From Pedobacter boryungensis (GTDB taxonomy: Bacteria; Bacteroidota; Bacteroidia; Sphingobacteriales; Sphingobacteriaceae), in contig NZ_JABMKV010000005.1 of NCBI RefSeq assembly GCF_013204825.1, forward strand, positions 82,456-146,455: a stretch of DNA of 64,000 bases, read 5' to 3'. Below the pieces are notes generated by a model. It saw only the letters and a list, made by a program, of their open reading frames with translations. It did not search any database and was not told the origin of the DNA. The position numbers were made by a program, and so were the translations under genes. This document shows, piece after piece, positions 29,301 through 37,410 of this stretch; positions within the stretch are counted from its first letter, which is position 1; each line of letters starts with the position of its first letter.

Positions 29301-30224
29301 ATTTCCATACATAAATGTTTCCTTGTAGCTGGGCAGCAGATCCAGTACACCAATTCCGCCTTGCGGCTCAGCAATTTGTACAGCGTGGCCAGCAGACGAA
29401 ACAATATAATTGTATCTAAATATGTTTCCTGATGAACGGTCTTTTAGTGAGGCACCCAATGCACCATCAATTAACTTATCGAAAAAATTGTATTGATAAA
29501 CTACGTTTTCTGCTTCTACGTACAAACCGTGATCGTGAAAATCACCCACAACACCAATTTTGGTAAAAGTATTTTTCTCTATAAGGATATTTTTGGAATG
29601 AGCATGATACAGAAACTTGGAATTAATAAAAAGACCTATTCCACAATTGTTGATGTTACAATTTCGAACTACTAGATCTTGCACTCTTTCTGCATAGATT
29701 CCTGCTGAAAATACGTCGTACGCTACCTTGGTCTGAGGCGCACTTGCAGTCGTGAAAGTTTTTGTAGGATGTGCATTTCGGATTTCCAGATTATCGATTA
29801 TAATATCATGTGGAATAGGGCCATAAGAGCCAGCTCCCGTTCCAGGCCCAATAAAAATAAGTCCAAAAACATCTGTATTTGGAAAAGCTAGTTTTTGTGG
29901 GTCAGAGGTGGCATTTTCTCCATCAATGATCGGTTTTTCTCCATTTGGTCCGGGAATACCTAAGATAGTGATTGGATTTCCAGGTTCTCCGCTTGTGGAG
30001 ATAAGAAATTTCTCTCGGTATGGGTTTGGATCATAATGAATGCTCACTATGTCGCCTGCTCCAAGGGTGTTCCAAGGAACCTGAGAAAGTTTAGTCATTG
30101 TCTGCCCAGGACCAACATGATAGTTTTTTTGAGCAAATGAGGTCAAATTGCTAAAGGAAATTAGCAAAAAAAACATCAGTGAATAATATATTCGACCGAT
30201 GGGTATGGATAAATTTTTATGCAT
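26301..30224 (-). CDS. Giant T9SS-exported protein with beta-helix and MBG repeats
   Basis: A 1307-residue exoprotein with a signal peptide ending LTSFAQ (about 32). Residues about 35-530 look like a right-handed parallel beta-helix of the pectate-lyase type, with repeated short N/G turns (LVVRNCNINNCGIGLFINSK, ILIEKNTFTKIG, YQYNFFDKL). Then come four Big2-like plus MBG pairs (TYGDADF or variants, VATIV.GKIHI.GAGTTTITAS, and GFVNGEN...ATANNY). The last 90 residues (NILSPNADGINDYWIIKN ... GAYIFLIEPGDG) form a gliding-type T9SS sorting domain. The beta-helix could bind or cleave polysaccharide; no catalytic residues are assigned. The promoter at 30294-30340 carries the conserved box, and the unpaired kinase follows. 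Confidence 0.88.
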   Translation of the reverse strand: MHKNLSIPIGRIYYSLMFFLLISFSNLTSFAQKNYHVGPGQTMTKLSQVPWNTLGAGDIVSIHYDPNPYREKFLISTSGEPGNPITILGIPGPNGEKPIIDGENATSDPQKLAFPNTDVFGLIFIGPGTGAGSYGPIPHDIIIDNLEIRNAHPTKTFTTASAPQTKVAYDVFSAGIYAERVQDLVVRNCNINNCGIGLFINSKFLYHAHSKNILIEKNTFTKIGVVGDFHDHGLYVEAENVVYQYNFFDKLIDGALGASLKDRSSGNIFRYNYIVSSAGHAVQIAEPQGGIGVLDLLPSYKETFMYGNVIFSDVDGATRFIRYGGDQGEYKYYRPGTLHFYNNTVVIERNKTYNIDPSKPSKAAYDVSLFLMADGGDIAGGDTVTITTKVDMRNNIIYGQAVPGSPAGTIPSQLNILSTNLSGEVNMRNNWLSPHVVDLYEYNTSGGGKKPNAGRVTHINDMYGNMGLNDPGFKDYANKDFSLLPTSNAIDGGTTLSTAATNYPVLEEYINHMKAKTRTLTGTIDIGAFESSVPALNNGYPKELTTTYGAADFNPAGTASANPPIPYNSSDLTVATIVAGKIHIVGAGKTVIKASVAGQEYVLNLTVNKAMLTIKPDVVYKKVGAPVPSNFKVTYKGFVNGENETVLTKLPTVTTNATANSPIVSPINQTNNWNPYPLVANGATAANYQIVYVNGVMNMYDDKKLAQHISFNLESAATYGDSDFDPNAWSDNPTIPITYTSSDPKVATIVNNKIHVVGIGTTTITVNQPGNAIFLDPVNRYGNSPVTGTLEVQKATLNIKADSKSITAGSPIPPLTGTITGFVLGQDKTVLTKQPTYTTTATATSPPGTYKIIASAATAANYFINYVSGTLTITSQATIPQVIKFDPLAAVTYGTADIPLTATSDNNKIQITYLSSNTSVATIVGGKLHITGAGTADITASQAGDATYISAKDVVQVLTVNKAPLTITADPKTKQEGSANPALTASFSGFVNGENQTALITQPTLTTTATIASTPGDYPITASSATANNYLISYVPGILKVTANPNVLTPQTINLPSTATATYGDADFVPGATSSNNTIQITYQSSNPLVATIVNGKIHIKGAGTTTITASQPGDSKYSPATDVMQTLTVKKATLLISADIQVKIAGTPNPIFTVSYFGFVYGEDVKVLTSPPSITTNATVTSPAGVYPLTVSGATADNYNIAYSNSTLTISNALRIPITLSDVTNILSPNADGINDYWIIKNIKLYPENHVRVLDLTGRIVFEKRNYDNTWDGKYKGKNLGTGAYIFLIEPGDGHEKLKGTLTIIP

Positions 30225-30293
30225 ATTGTTGTGAATAATTTGTTGAATTTATTTTCTAGCGCTTTGGTTGAAATAAAGAATTATCCCAACAAA

Positions 30294-30340
30294 CAAAGGT
30301 AAATCAGTCTGACATGCTATAAAATCATCTTTTAAGGTGA
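30294..30340 (-). promoter_or_regulatory. Box promoter for the 26301-30224 gene
   Basis: On the minus strand, TCACCTTAAAAGATGATTTT spans 30321-30340 with CC core start at 30337. The -7 element TACCTTTG lies at 30294-30301, again 36 bases from the core. The leader is about 65 bases. The rest of the 324-base divergent gap (30225-30548) shows only a weak half-match near 30464-30480. Confidence 0.75.
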
Positions 30341-30548
30341 GGACTGATTTGTGTTTACGAAACAGATTGTCCTTAAACCTCATTGTATTAGTAAATTAAA
30401 TGCCAATGGTCTTTTACACTTTATTTTTAACCTAATTTTAATTTAAGTGATAAAAAGAAATGCTCTAGTCTTTTAGGAGTATCTATAAAACTAATCTGCT
30501 GATTTGATTTACTTTAGCTGATGAATTATTTTTTGCAATACCAATTAT

Positions 30549-31697
30549 ATGAACAAAAGAATCTTTCTATTGCTATGTGTAGGTTACACCATGTTGATAT
30601 CCTGTTTTCACAAATCGCCAGAAACAGCACTGGCAGATAACGTTGCTCAGATCTTAATTTGCGAAACAGAAACACAAAGTTATCTGATTTGTAAAGAAGA
30701 AATTTTTCAAGTACGTTCTAAATCATCAGGACAAAGAGGAACTTACATATCGGGTGATAAAAAATACCGATATTCAGTACGTGAAGCAAATTCAGGGAAA
30801 CTTCTTACACGTTTAGTGAGTAAACCAAACGAAGACTTTAACTTACTGGGGTTTGATGGAAAATTGCTTTGGTGCTACAGTGCTGATCCAAAGATAGGTT
30901 TGCATGCAAGAAATCCTGCTTCGCTAAAAATGGTAATCAATAAAGGTGGCCTTTTATCGCTCAATCCTGCCATTGGGCAAATGCCTAGAGTACCATTAGC
31001 AGAAGCCTATCGCTTTTATCAATTTGACAGCGAGCATAATAGCATGCTTTTGTTGAATAACAACGGTTTCGTATTTCGCTTAGCACAAAAAACATTATTA
31101 GCTTCAAACGAGAAGACAATGCCTTCAAACTTAAATCCCATTATTTATCCACTATCTTCTGTTGTTTATCTGGATGCTGAAAGAGAAGTTTCCTTAACTC
31201 CAGATGTAAGAAACTATTTTCGGAAAGATCATAGCAATGAGTATTCATTTTTAATGGGAAAGCTATTGGTTGAGAATGATAGGCAAAAAATTGCAGCTTT
31301 CAAACATCGTGTAATTGGGAAGATAGGTGCAACTAAATGGGATGCTTTATCCATGCAATCAAGTTTGTCTTCAGTTAGCTTGGGAGCGGATTCAAATACA
31401 GTGTATATAATGGAAGCCACAAATCTCCAAGATACAGCAAATATTCATTTGTCCGCATATCATGTAGTAGAGAATAGCTATAAAAAGAAATGGGGCAGTA
31501 CAATTGGAGGCATTTATTACAACTATACAGCTGCCTTAAGAGCTAACCCGAAAGCCTTCGTATTTTCATCTGGTAATCCCGACTACGATTTTGAATGGTT
31601 TGGATTAACAAAAGGGGTATTGGTAGGAGTAAGGATGCTTTATATGTTTGGCTTAGATGCTAATTCGGGAAAGTTATTGTGGAAAGTTAAAATATAG
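30549..31697 (+). CDS. Lipoprotein of unknown function, paralogue of 32398-33585
   Basis: A 382-residue protein with a lipobox LISC (C19) after a hydrophobic signal. Mature sequence is beta-rich with paired segments such as YRYSVREANSGKLLTRLVSK, GFDGKLLWCYS and DYDFEWFGLTKGVLVGVRM, ending DANSGKLLWKVKI. The same order of motifs (FRYSVYQLNDGKLLNRLVTG, NTIWCYD, DFEWYGIYENQFVGIKM, LQSGKILYSKKL) occurs in the oppositely oriented neighbour. The repeated W/G strands suggest a beta-propeller-like fold, but that is not certain. The adjacent divergent gene is the 26301-30224 surface protein. No box is found on this strand. Confidence 0.7.
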   Translation: MNKRIFLLLCVGYTMLISCFHKSPETALADNVAQILICETETQSYLICKEEIFQVRSKSSGQRGTYISGDKKYRYSVREANSGKLLTRLVSKPNEDFNLLGFDGKLLWCYSADPKIGLHARNPASLKMVINKGGLLSLNPAIGQMPRVPLAEAYRFYQFDSEHNSMLLLNNNGFVFRLAQKTLLASNEKTMPSNLNPIIYPLSSVVYLDAEREVSLTPDVRNYFRKDHSNEYSFLMGKLLVENDRQKIAAFKHRVIGKIGATKWDALSMQSSLSSVSLGADSNTVYIMEATNLQDTANIHLSAYHVVENSYKKKWGSTIGGIYYNYTAALRANPKAFVFSSGNPDYDFEWFGLTKGVLVGVRMLYMFGLDANSGKLLWKVKI

Positions 31698-31714
31698 TGC
31701 GACTGAGATAGTAT

Positions 31715-32383
31715 TTAATCATATTTCATGGCGATATAAATTTGGTGTTTATATTTAGGTGTGATTATTTTTAGCTCATTTTTTCTCCTGTTTTGTAGCG
31801 TAATTTTTATGCCTTTTTTATAGAGTGTTTCATTTTGTCTTTTGTAAACTATCTGGTCATCATCTTCACAATTTTCATATTCTTTTTTAACAATCATTTT
31901 ACCAGTTGATAGGTTGAAATCAACATACACAAAATATTCGCATATTTTACCATCAGTGCTCGAATAGCCTATTAAATAAAAATCTCCATTTTGATAGCGA
32001 TATTTATCTGTATGCCCCCATTTCCAACTACTTCCTCCACTCTGAGTGATGTTTAGAATGCCATTTTTGATCTCTATTTTTTCCAAAGGGTCACCCATTG
32101 TTCCGCCATCTTGACTTTCATAAAGTGCCTGTTGGGACTTTTTCCACATCATCCATTCTCCATTTTGCAATTTGTAAATTCTTAGCTCTCTTGGTATGCT
32201 TTCATAGGTTTCGTCTTCTTGCTTTGTGTTGTAGGCAACAACAAGTTCTTTCGTTCCATCATTGTCCAAGTCTCCTAAAGTAGTGGTCAAAATAAAATAG
32301 CTTTCGGGTTTTGGAATGCGTTGAGCGAAAAGGGTAAGGCTATTTAAGCAAATAATTACCAATAGTGTCGTCTTTTTCATCAT
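31715..32383 (-). CDS. Secreted hypothetical protein with an FG-GAP-like calcium loop
   Basis: A 222-residue protein with a signal peptide (MMKKTTLLVIICLNSLTLFA, cleavage before QR). Residues 35-50 read TLGDLDNDGTKELVVAYN, a DxDxDG calcium-binding loop as in FG-GAP/VCBS repeats, followed by RELRIYKLQNGEWMMWKK. The rest is beta-rich and ends in a basic tail. It starts 14 bases after the stop of the 32398-33585 lipoprotein gene on the same strand, so it is the third gene of the 33895-31715 unit under a box promoter. Function unknown. Confidence 0.7.
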   Translation of the reverse strand: MMKKTTLLVIICLNSLTLFAQRIPKPESYFILTTTLGDLDNDGTKELVVAYNTKQEDETYESIPRELRIYKLQNGEWMMWKKSQQALYESQDGGTMGDPLEKIEIKNGILNITQSGGSSWKWGHTDKYRYQNGDFYLIGYSSTDGKICEYFVYVDFNLSTGKMIVKKEYENCEDDDQIVYKRQNETLYKKGIKITLQNRRKNELKIITPKYKHQIYIAMKYD

Positions 32384-32397
32384 GTAATAATTAAAGC

Positions 32398-33585
32398 TTA
32401 TAATTTTTTTGAATATAATATTTTGCCTGACTGCAAATCGGCAACCATGAGATGTGCCATCTTTATACCAACAAACTGGTTTTCATAAATCCCATACCAT
32501 TCAAAATCTCTAGATGGCATACCGGCTCTGTATTTTTTATCAAAAGGTGATTTCGTCTTTTTTGCAACTAGATTGAAGAATACATCTGGAAAAGCCAATG
32601 TCCACTTCTTGAGATATTGCCCAGAATTAATCGTTACCTGGCTAATCAAAGCTGCTCCACTATTTCCATAACTACTACTATGTAATAGATAAATCTTAGT
32701 AGAATCACCACCAAGATTCTCACCTGTAATTGTGCGACGACCCCTGTTCATCTTTTCATTAAAATTAGTTTTAAAATCTATTTTAGCGGGTCTTTTATCA
32801 TTTATAGTGGACTTTTGCTCCCAAGATTTTTCGGCAATAGCTAGCTTATTAAGGTCTTGTTCTAAGAGAAAACGACCAAATAAATAGGCTTCTTCATCAG
32901 TTTTTTCATCCTTAGTGATGTACTGTTTGCTATTGCCAGTTAGTTTAAGTAGCTGACTTGGGTTTAAAAAAACTGAATTTCCGGTGGGTTTAAGTCTTTT
33001 GGTAAAAGGCTTAGATTTTTCTGTAGCAACAGATCTTAGTGTAAAGAGGTTTAATTTAAAAGTACTACCACTCTTATTGATGATCGTCAACTGGCTATCA
33101 AGGGGGTTATATCGGTAATACTGATTTGCTTCTGCAACATCAGGGAGTGAAGCGTTCAGTTTTAAAGTTGGGTTGATCATAGCCATATCTTTTTGAGTTC
33201 TCAGAATTGTTAAATCTGGAACATTTCTGGTATGCAATCGATGTAGATTATCATAACACCATATTGTATTGCCTTGAACACCAATAATTTGGAAATCATC
33301 TGGGCCGCTGCCTGTTACCAATCTATTTAATAGTTTTCCATCATTAAGTTGATAAACAGAATATCTAAAAATTGAGGAAGAGTTAGCGAGCTTTAATTTA
33401 TTTGCCCGATGCAATACGGTTTTATAAGTTAGCTCATGGATGATAAGTAGTGCATTTTTACCTTCTCCGGCAACAATAACCGACTTGATTTCTGCGGCCT
33501 TTTCAATTTGTGGGGCATTTAATGAACAGGAAGAGAAAAGAAAGAACAAATAAAAATAACAGATAGATTTGATGGTGCTACACAT
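32398..33585 (-). CDS. Lipoprotein of unknown function, paralogue of 30549-31697
   Basis: A 395-residue protein. I place the start at the ATG at 33585, which gives a signal of FYLFFLFSSC type with lipobox cysteine C20; the longer frame to 33645 overlaps the upstream gene and lacks a signal-like N-terminus. Motifs are shared with 30549-31697 in the same order (DGKLLNRLVTG, DFEWYG, SGKILY), showing an inverted duplication of an ancestral gene. It follows the small membrane protein gene by 7 bases. It probably sits on a membrane facing the periplasm or outside; role unknown. Confidence 0.7.
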   Translation of the reverse strand: MCSTIKSICYFYLFFLFSSCSLNAPQIEKAAEIKSVIVAGEGKNALLIIHELTYKTVLHRANKLKLANSSSIFRYSVYQLNDGKLLNRLVTGSGPDDFQIIGVQGNTIWCYDNLHRLHTRNVPDLTILRTQKDMAMINPTLKLNASLPDVAEANQYYRYNPLDSQLTIINKSGSTFKLNLFTLRSVATEKSKPFTKRLKPTGNSVFLNPSQLLKLTGNSKQYITKDEKTDEEAYLFGRFLLEQDLNKLAIAEKSWEQKSTINDKRPAKIDFKTNFNEKMNRGRRTITGENLGGDSTKIYLLHSSSYGNSGAALISQVTINSGQYLKKWTLAFPDVFFNLVAKKTKSPFDKKYRAGMPSRDFEWYGIYENQFVGIKMAHLMVADLQSGKILYSKKL

Positions 33586-33592
33586 AAAAAGC

Positions 33593-33895
33593 TTATTGAA
33601 GTTTGTTTCTGCCTGTAAGTAGATAAATGCAAAAAAGAAGCGCACAGGTAATTCCTACACATATAGGTGATAAAAGTAGCACTGCCGAACCGGTACGACC
33701 TTTATTTTTAAGATACATGCTAAAAAAAAGTAGAAAAAGAATAATAAGCAAACCACTAACCCACTTAAAAGTATCGTAAGTAGATACTTTTTGCTCTTCC
33801 TTGAGTCCTAAAACTCCAATTAATAAATAGAGGTATACCAAAGTAACTATTGCGTTGATCACCCACATGAGTTTGTATGCTAATAACATTTTCAT
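33593..33895 (-). CDS. Small integral membrane protein
   Basis: A 100-residue hydrophobic protein with three likely membrane helices: about 8-30 (LMWVINAIVTLVYLYLLIGV), 42-61 (FKWVSGLLIILFLLFFSMYL) and 70-93 (SAVLLLSPICVGITCALLFC). Short basic loops (LKNKGRTG, RNKLQ) suggest orientation. It is the first gene of a three-gene unit with a lipoprotein and a secreted protein, starting about 40 bases below the box promoter. No family recognised. Confidence 0.65.
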   Translation of the reverse strand: MKMLLAYKLMWVINAIVTLVYLYLLIGVLGLKEEQKVSTYDTFKWVSGLLIILFLLFFSMYLKNKGRTGSAVLLLSPICVGITCALLFCIYLLTGRNKLQ

Positions 33896-33937
33896 TTATT
33901 TTTTCAAGACCGGTTTAACTAGGACTATATAAGCTTG

Positions 33938-34014
33938 CTAAAGTAGTGTAGGGGTGGTAAAAGAGAAATGCTCTTTTAAGGTGATATTTACTCTTCTGAG
34001 CAATTTAAGGGTGA
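33938..34014 (-). promoter_or_regulatory. Box promoter for the 33895-31715 unit, with a second upstream box
   Basis: On the minus strand, TCACCTTAAAAGAGCATTTC spans 33965-33984; CC core starts at 33981 and the -7 element TACTTTAG (one mismatch) is at 33938-33945, 36 bases away. A second partial copy, TCACCCTTAAA, has its CC core at 34011, exactly 30 bases further upstream. That is about three helical turns, the same offset as at 57244/57274. Confidence 0.6.
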
Positions 34015-34094
34015 GAAAACTGCACATTTGATTTTTTCGATAAGCTTTTTGGATGATTTTTTAGCGGAATATGGTTGATGTTTACATAATAAAT

Positions 34095-34140
34095 CACCCC
34101 AAAAGATGATTTATTGCCGCTGCTAATACCTCTACCTTTG
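34095..34140 (+). promoter_or_regulatory. Box promoter of the TPR kinase / NarL regulator operon
   Basis: CACCCCAAAAGATGATTTAT spans 34095-34114 with CC core start at 34097. The -7 element TACCTTTG is at 34133-34140, 36 bases from the core. The leader to the ATG at 34225 is about 80 bases. Presence of the box before a regulator gene suggests autoregulation. Confidence 0.75.
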
Positions 34141-34224
34141 TAACCAAGATTTATTCAGTTTAGCAAGTGCTTTCTAGATTGTACGCTGTTAAATTGCTTG
34201 ATTTTTATCGTATTAAATTAACTA

Positions 34225-36342
34225 ATGTCCTCATCCCGGTCCCCTGTCTTTGTTTTACTTCTCTTCTTATTTTTGCCGAGTTTTTGTTTTGGTCAAACTC
34301 GTGTTATCGATAGTTTAAAGAAAGTTATACAGTCTTCTGGAACCACTAAAGAGATATGTGCGGCCCATAATAAGTTAGCAACTGAATTCACTCGCTATGA
34401 TTTAAATCAAGCAAAAGAACATTTACACATTGCATTTTCAATAGCAAAATCAATCAATTGGGATCTTCATGTTGCTTATAGCTACACTGAGTTTGTGAAT
34501 ATCTTCAGGAATACCGCAATGACAGACAGTGCTGAATATTATCTAGAAAAACTCAAGCAACTTTCCCTTCAACATGGCTCAAACTCTTCAGATGATATTA
34601 AAATAAGAAGTAATTATAATTCTGTAAAAGGACTGATGCTTAAAAATGAAGGGAATTATAAGGCGGCTATACCTTATCTTCTTCAGGCTTTTAAAGAAAG
34701 CGAAATATTGAAGAACCCTATATCTGCTGCGGGACAACTGCTGAATATAGGTAACACGTACCTTAAATTAGGGGCTTATGAAACAGCCCTCAACTATCAT
34801 TTGAAGGCATTAGACGGTTTTTTAAAAATTAATAATAAAAAAGGGCAATCTTTCTGTTATCAAGCTATCGCGGGGGATTTTGTTGCTCTCCAAATCTATG
34901 ATAAGGCCTTAGATTATGCCATGAAATCTAGACGTATTAAGGCTCTTTTAAATGATAAACGGGGAATCTGTTCTTCAAATACGAGTTTAGGTTTAATCTA
35001 TCGCGGTTTGAAAGCCTATGAAAAATCTTTAAAATATTTTCAAATCGCACTCCATATTGCTAGAGAAATGCAACTCTTTTCAGAAGAATATGAGGCGCTG
35101 ATGGAGTTGGGCAATACCTATTTGGAGATGAACGAGCCGTTAAAGGCATTAAATGAGTTCAAACTCGTGCTTAGATTAGCAGTTAAATCTGGAGACGAAA
35201 TTAAAATTAAGGCCATAGAGGCAAAACTTAAGTTCCTTCAACCTACGCTAGTTTCAGATATAGGTTGGGAAAAAAAGCTATTCGATAATATCCATTTATA
35301 TGCGAAAGATGGCAATAAAGAACAGGAGCTTGAAAGTTATAAATACCTCGTTAAATTCTATCAGGACAAAAATGATTTTAAAAAAGCCTTTTTTTATAAT
35401 GAGCAATTCCATACCAAAAAAGATAGCTTGTTGAATTATAAACTTGCCATGCAATTAAAGAAAAAAGAAGAAGTTTTCAATTTGGAAAGGCGAGAGAAAG
35501 AAATAACCTTGTTGAAAAGAGATCGACTAATTAATTTGGCAGCTTTGGAGAAGCAAAGAGTTGTTAAATATTCTCTGGTTTTTTTTAGTTTCTTGATGGC
35601 ATTTGTTTTGCTATTGACGGTTTATCGAAGAAATACCATTCTCAAAGCCAATGCTGTTTTAGCTCTAGAAGATATGCGGATATCTATCGCAAGAGATTTG
35701 CACGATGATATTGGCTCTCGCCTGACTAATATCCAGTTAATGACTGAACTTATTCGAAATCCTAACATCATCAAAAATCCGCAGAAAGATTATATCTTAG
35801 CTATACGCGAAGAAATAATGGCATCCACAGAAGCGCTAGATGAAATTGTTTGGAACATGAATGGTAAAGCTGCAATTGATGTAAATTTGCAAGTGAGAAT
35901 GAGAAGATATGCGGGGGAGATTTTTGATATGGGTAAAATAGATTATCAGATGAATATGTCTGATGAGTTGATCGATAAACAGTTTTCGCATGAAAAGCAA
36001 CGTGATATCTTTCTGATGTTTAGGGAAATATTAAATAACATTCGGAAACATGCCGAAGCAAGTAAGGTGCTGATAGAACTTAAAACTAACAGACATCATA
36101 TCTGTCTTAACATTTCGGATGACGGTAAGGGTTTTGATTTAGCTAACCTTGAAACAGAAAGAAACGGCCTTAAAAATATTAAAAGTAGAACAGAAAAATG
36201 GAAGGGAAAACTTGTACTCGCTTCTATGCCTGGAGTAGGCACACAATTCACAATCACCATACCTAAAGACGGTAGTACCCTTAAACAATTATTAGTATAC
36301 ATCCAAAATTTAATGTCTAAAATAAAATGGAACAAAAATTAG
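34225..36342 (+). CDS. TPR sensor histidine kinase paired with NarL-type regulator
   Basis: A 705-residue kinase with a signal peptide (FVLLLFLFLPSFCFGQ, cleavage near 24), TPR repeats over about 40-400 (for example YKAAIPYLLQAFKESE, YETALNYHLKALDGF), a charged coiled coil, and one membrane helix at about 450-468. The phospho-acceptor is H493 in ARDLHDDIGSRLTNIQ; ATPase motifs are REILNNIRKHAEAS, DDGKGFD and GVGTQFTITIP. The sensor region faces the periplasm. The next gene overlaps its end by 16 bases and encodes the cognate regulator. It is a close paralogue of 23862-25967. The operon is preceded by the conserved box, so it is probably a member or the controller of that regulon. Confidence 0.92.
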   Translation: MSSSRSPVFVLLLFLFLPSFCFGQTRVIDSLKKVIQSSGTTKEICAAHNKLATEFTRYDLNQAKEHLHIAFSIAKSINWDLHVAYSYTEFVNIFRNTAMTDSAEYYLEKLKQLSLQHGSNSSDDIKIRSNYNSVKGLMLKNEGNYKAAIPYLLQAFKESEILKNPISAAGQLLNIGNTYLKLGAYETALNYHLKALDGFLKINNKKGQSFCYQAIAGDFVALQIYDKALDYAMKSRRIKALLNDKRGICSSNTSLGLIYRGLKAYEKSLKYFQIALHIAREMQLFSEEYEALMELGNTYLEMNEPLKALNEFKLVLRLAVKSGDEIKIKAIEAKLKFLQPTLVSDIGWEKKLFDNIHLYAKDGNKEQELESYKYLVKFYQDKNDFKKAFFYNEQFHTKKDSLLNYKLAMQLKKKEEVFNLERREKEITLLKRDRLINLAALEKQRVVKYSLVFFSFLMAFVLLLTVYRRNTILKANAVLALEDMRISIARDLHDDIGSRLTNIQLMTELIRNPNIIKNPQKDYILAIREEIMASTEALDEIVWNMNGKAAIDVNLQVRMRRYAGEIFDMGKIDYQMNMSDELIDKQFSHEKQRDIFLMFREILNNIRKHAEASKVLIELKTNRHHICLNISDDGKGFDLANLETERNGLKNIKSRTEKWKGKLVLASMPGVGTQFTITIPKDGSTLKQLLVYIQNLMSKIKWNKN

Positions 36343-36968
36343 TCATCTTTGAAGATAATGAAGCCCTGAGAAATTCATTAGTGTATCTGCTTAATTCACA
36401 TACAGATTATGTAGTTGTTGCAGATTTTAATAATGTAGTTGATGTTAAAAAACAGGTAAGCCAGTATAAACCTGATTTAGTGATTATGGATATTGATATG
36501 CCTGGAAAGGATGGCATATCAGGCGTAGAAGATATTAAGGAGGTAAGGCCACAAACTACCATTATTATGTATACCCAGTTTGAAGATGATGAAAGACTAT
36601 TTAAAAGCATATGTGCAGGGGCAGATGGTTATATCTTGAAAAAAACTTCACCAGAAAAGCTTTTCGATGCGATTACTGAAGTATTGAATGGGGGAGCTCC
36701 CATGTCGCCTATGATTGCAAAAAAAGTAATCAGTTCTTTTAAAACTTCTCGACAAAAAGATAGTATTCAAATCAAGTATGATCTGACAAAAAGAGAAGCA
36801 GAAATTTTGCAGTTACTTACCAAAGGTTATAGTGTTAAACTGATTGCTCATGAAATGAACATTGCTTATGATACAGCACGTTCACATTTAAGAAACACTT
36901 ACAGGAAACTTCAAGTTAATTGCGGTAAAGAAGCCATCGCAATTTTACTAGCTTCAAAAATTATCTAA
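36327..36968 (+). CDS. NarL/FixJ-family response regulator
   Basis: A 213-residue regulator. Receiver domain: acidic E9/D10, phospho-acceptor D55 in LVIMDIDMPGKDG, switch threonine in IIMYTQFEDD and lysine in YILKKTSPEK. DNA-binding domain at about 150-210: LTKREAEILQLLTKGYSVKL, then NIAYDTARSHLRNTYRKL. It overlaps the kinase gene by 16 bases and is surely its partner. It is the best candidate for the protein that binds the conserved box found in ten promoters of this window, because its own operon carries a perfect copy. That assignment is inference; NarL-type regulators bind as dimers to short sites upstream of promoters. Confidence 0.92.
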   Translation: MEQKLVIFEDNEALRNSLVYLLNSHTDYVVVADFNNVVDVKKQVSQYKPDLVIMDIDMPGKDGISGVEDIKEVRPQTTIIMYTQFEDDERLFKSICAGADGYILKKTSPEKLFDAITEVLNGGAPMSPMIAKKVISSFKTSRQKDSIQIKYDLTKREAEILQLLTKGYSVKLIAHEMNIAYDTARSHLRNTYRKLQVNCGKEAIAILLASKII

Positions 36969-37005
36969 TTGTTTTTGAGAACTTGAATTGTTGCTATAGA
37001 TTGTA

Positions 37006-37410
37006 TTAAAAGTTTTCAATGTACTTTTTTACAGCGACTTCAAAAGCTTGTGGATCTGGTAAATTAGCTAGGTTTAAAGTAGTAGGTGGTAAATGGCTAT
37101 ATTTTTCAGTTAAATAACTATGCATCCATTTAAATTCTTCTGTTCCTTTAATTGACTTTCTACCATTGAAGAGTTTTTCAATGCCTAAAATTAAGGTGGA
37201 GGCACATTTCCAGCTCATTTCTTCGCCTTGAATAATAATACCAATACTGACTAATTTAGCTAAAGAGGGAACTACTTCTTCATAGGTTGGAATAGCGTGG
37301 TCCATGTAATCCCAATAGGAGATGATATTTCCAAGTGTAACTTCTTTTGTATCCGACCCCATATTGCGTATGCATTGAAGAGTCATAATGTCATGGTTAG
37401 AAAATTCCAT
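37006..37410 (-). CDS. Hypothetical protein
   Basis: A 134-residue protein, mostly helical, with no signal or membrane segment. It begins MEFSNHDIMTLQCIRNMGSD and includes TYEEVVPSLAKLVSIGIIIQ, a pattern that could fit a winged-helix fold. Its ATG shares one base with the TAA of the upstream 37410-38063 gene, so the two are translationally coupled. I do not recognise a family. Confidence 0.65.
   Translation of the reverse strand: MEFSNHDIMTLQCIRNMGSDTKEVTLGNIISYWDYMDHAIPTYEEVVPSLAKLVSIGIIIQGEEMSWKCASTLILGIEKLFNGRKSIKGTEEFKWMHSYLTEKYSHLPPTTLNLANLPDPQAFEVAVKKYIENF

Noticed and set aside
30464..30480. CTCCTAAAAGACTAGAG on the minus strand, resembling the box
   Set aside because: The core and GAYGAT end are incomplete and no -7 element occurs 36 bases downstream on that strand.
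34051..34063. GGATGATTTTTTA upstream of the kinase operon box
   Set aside because: It has the GATGATTTT half but no CACC core and lies 53 bases from the main site, not at the 30-base offset; probably chance in AT-rich DNA.
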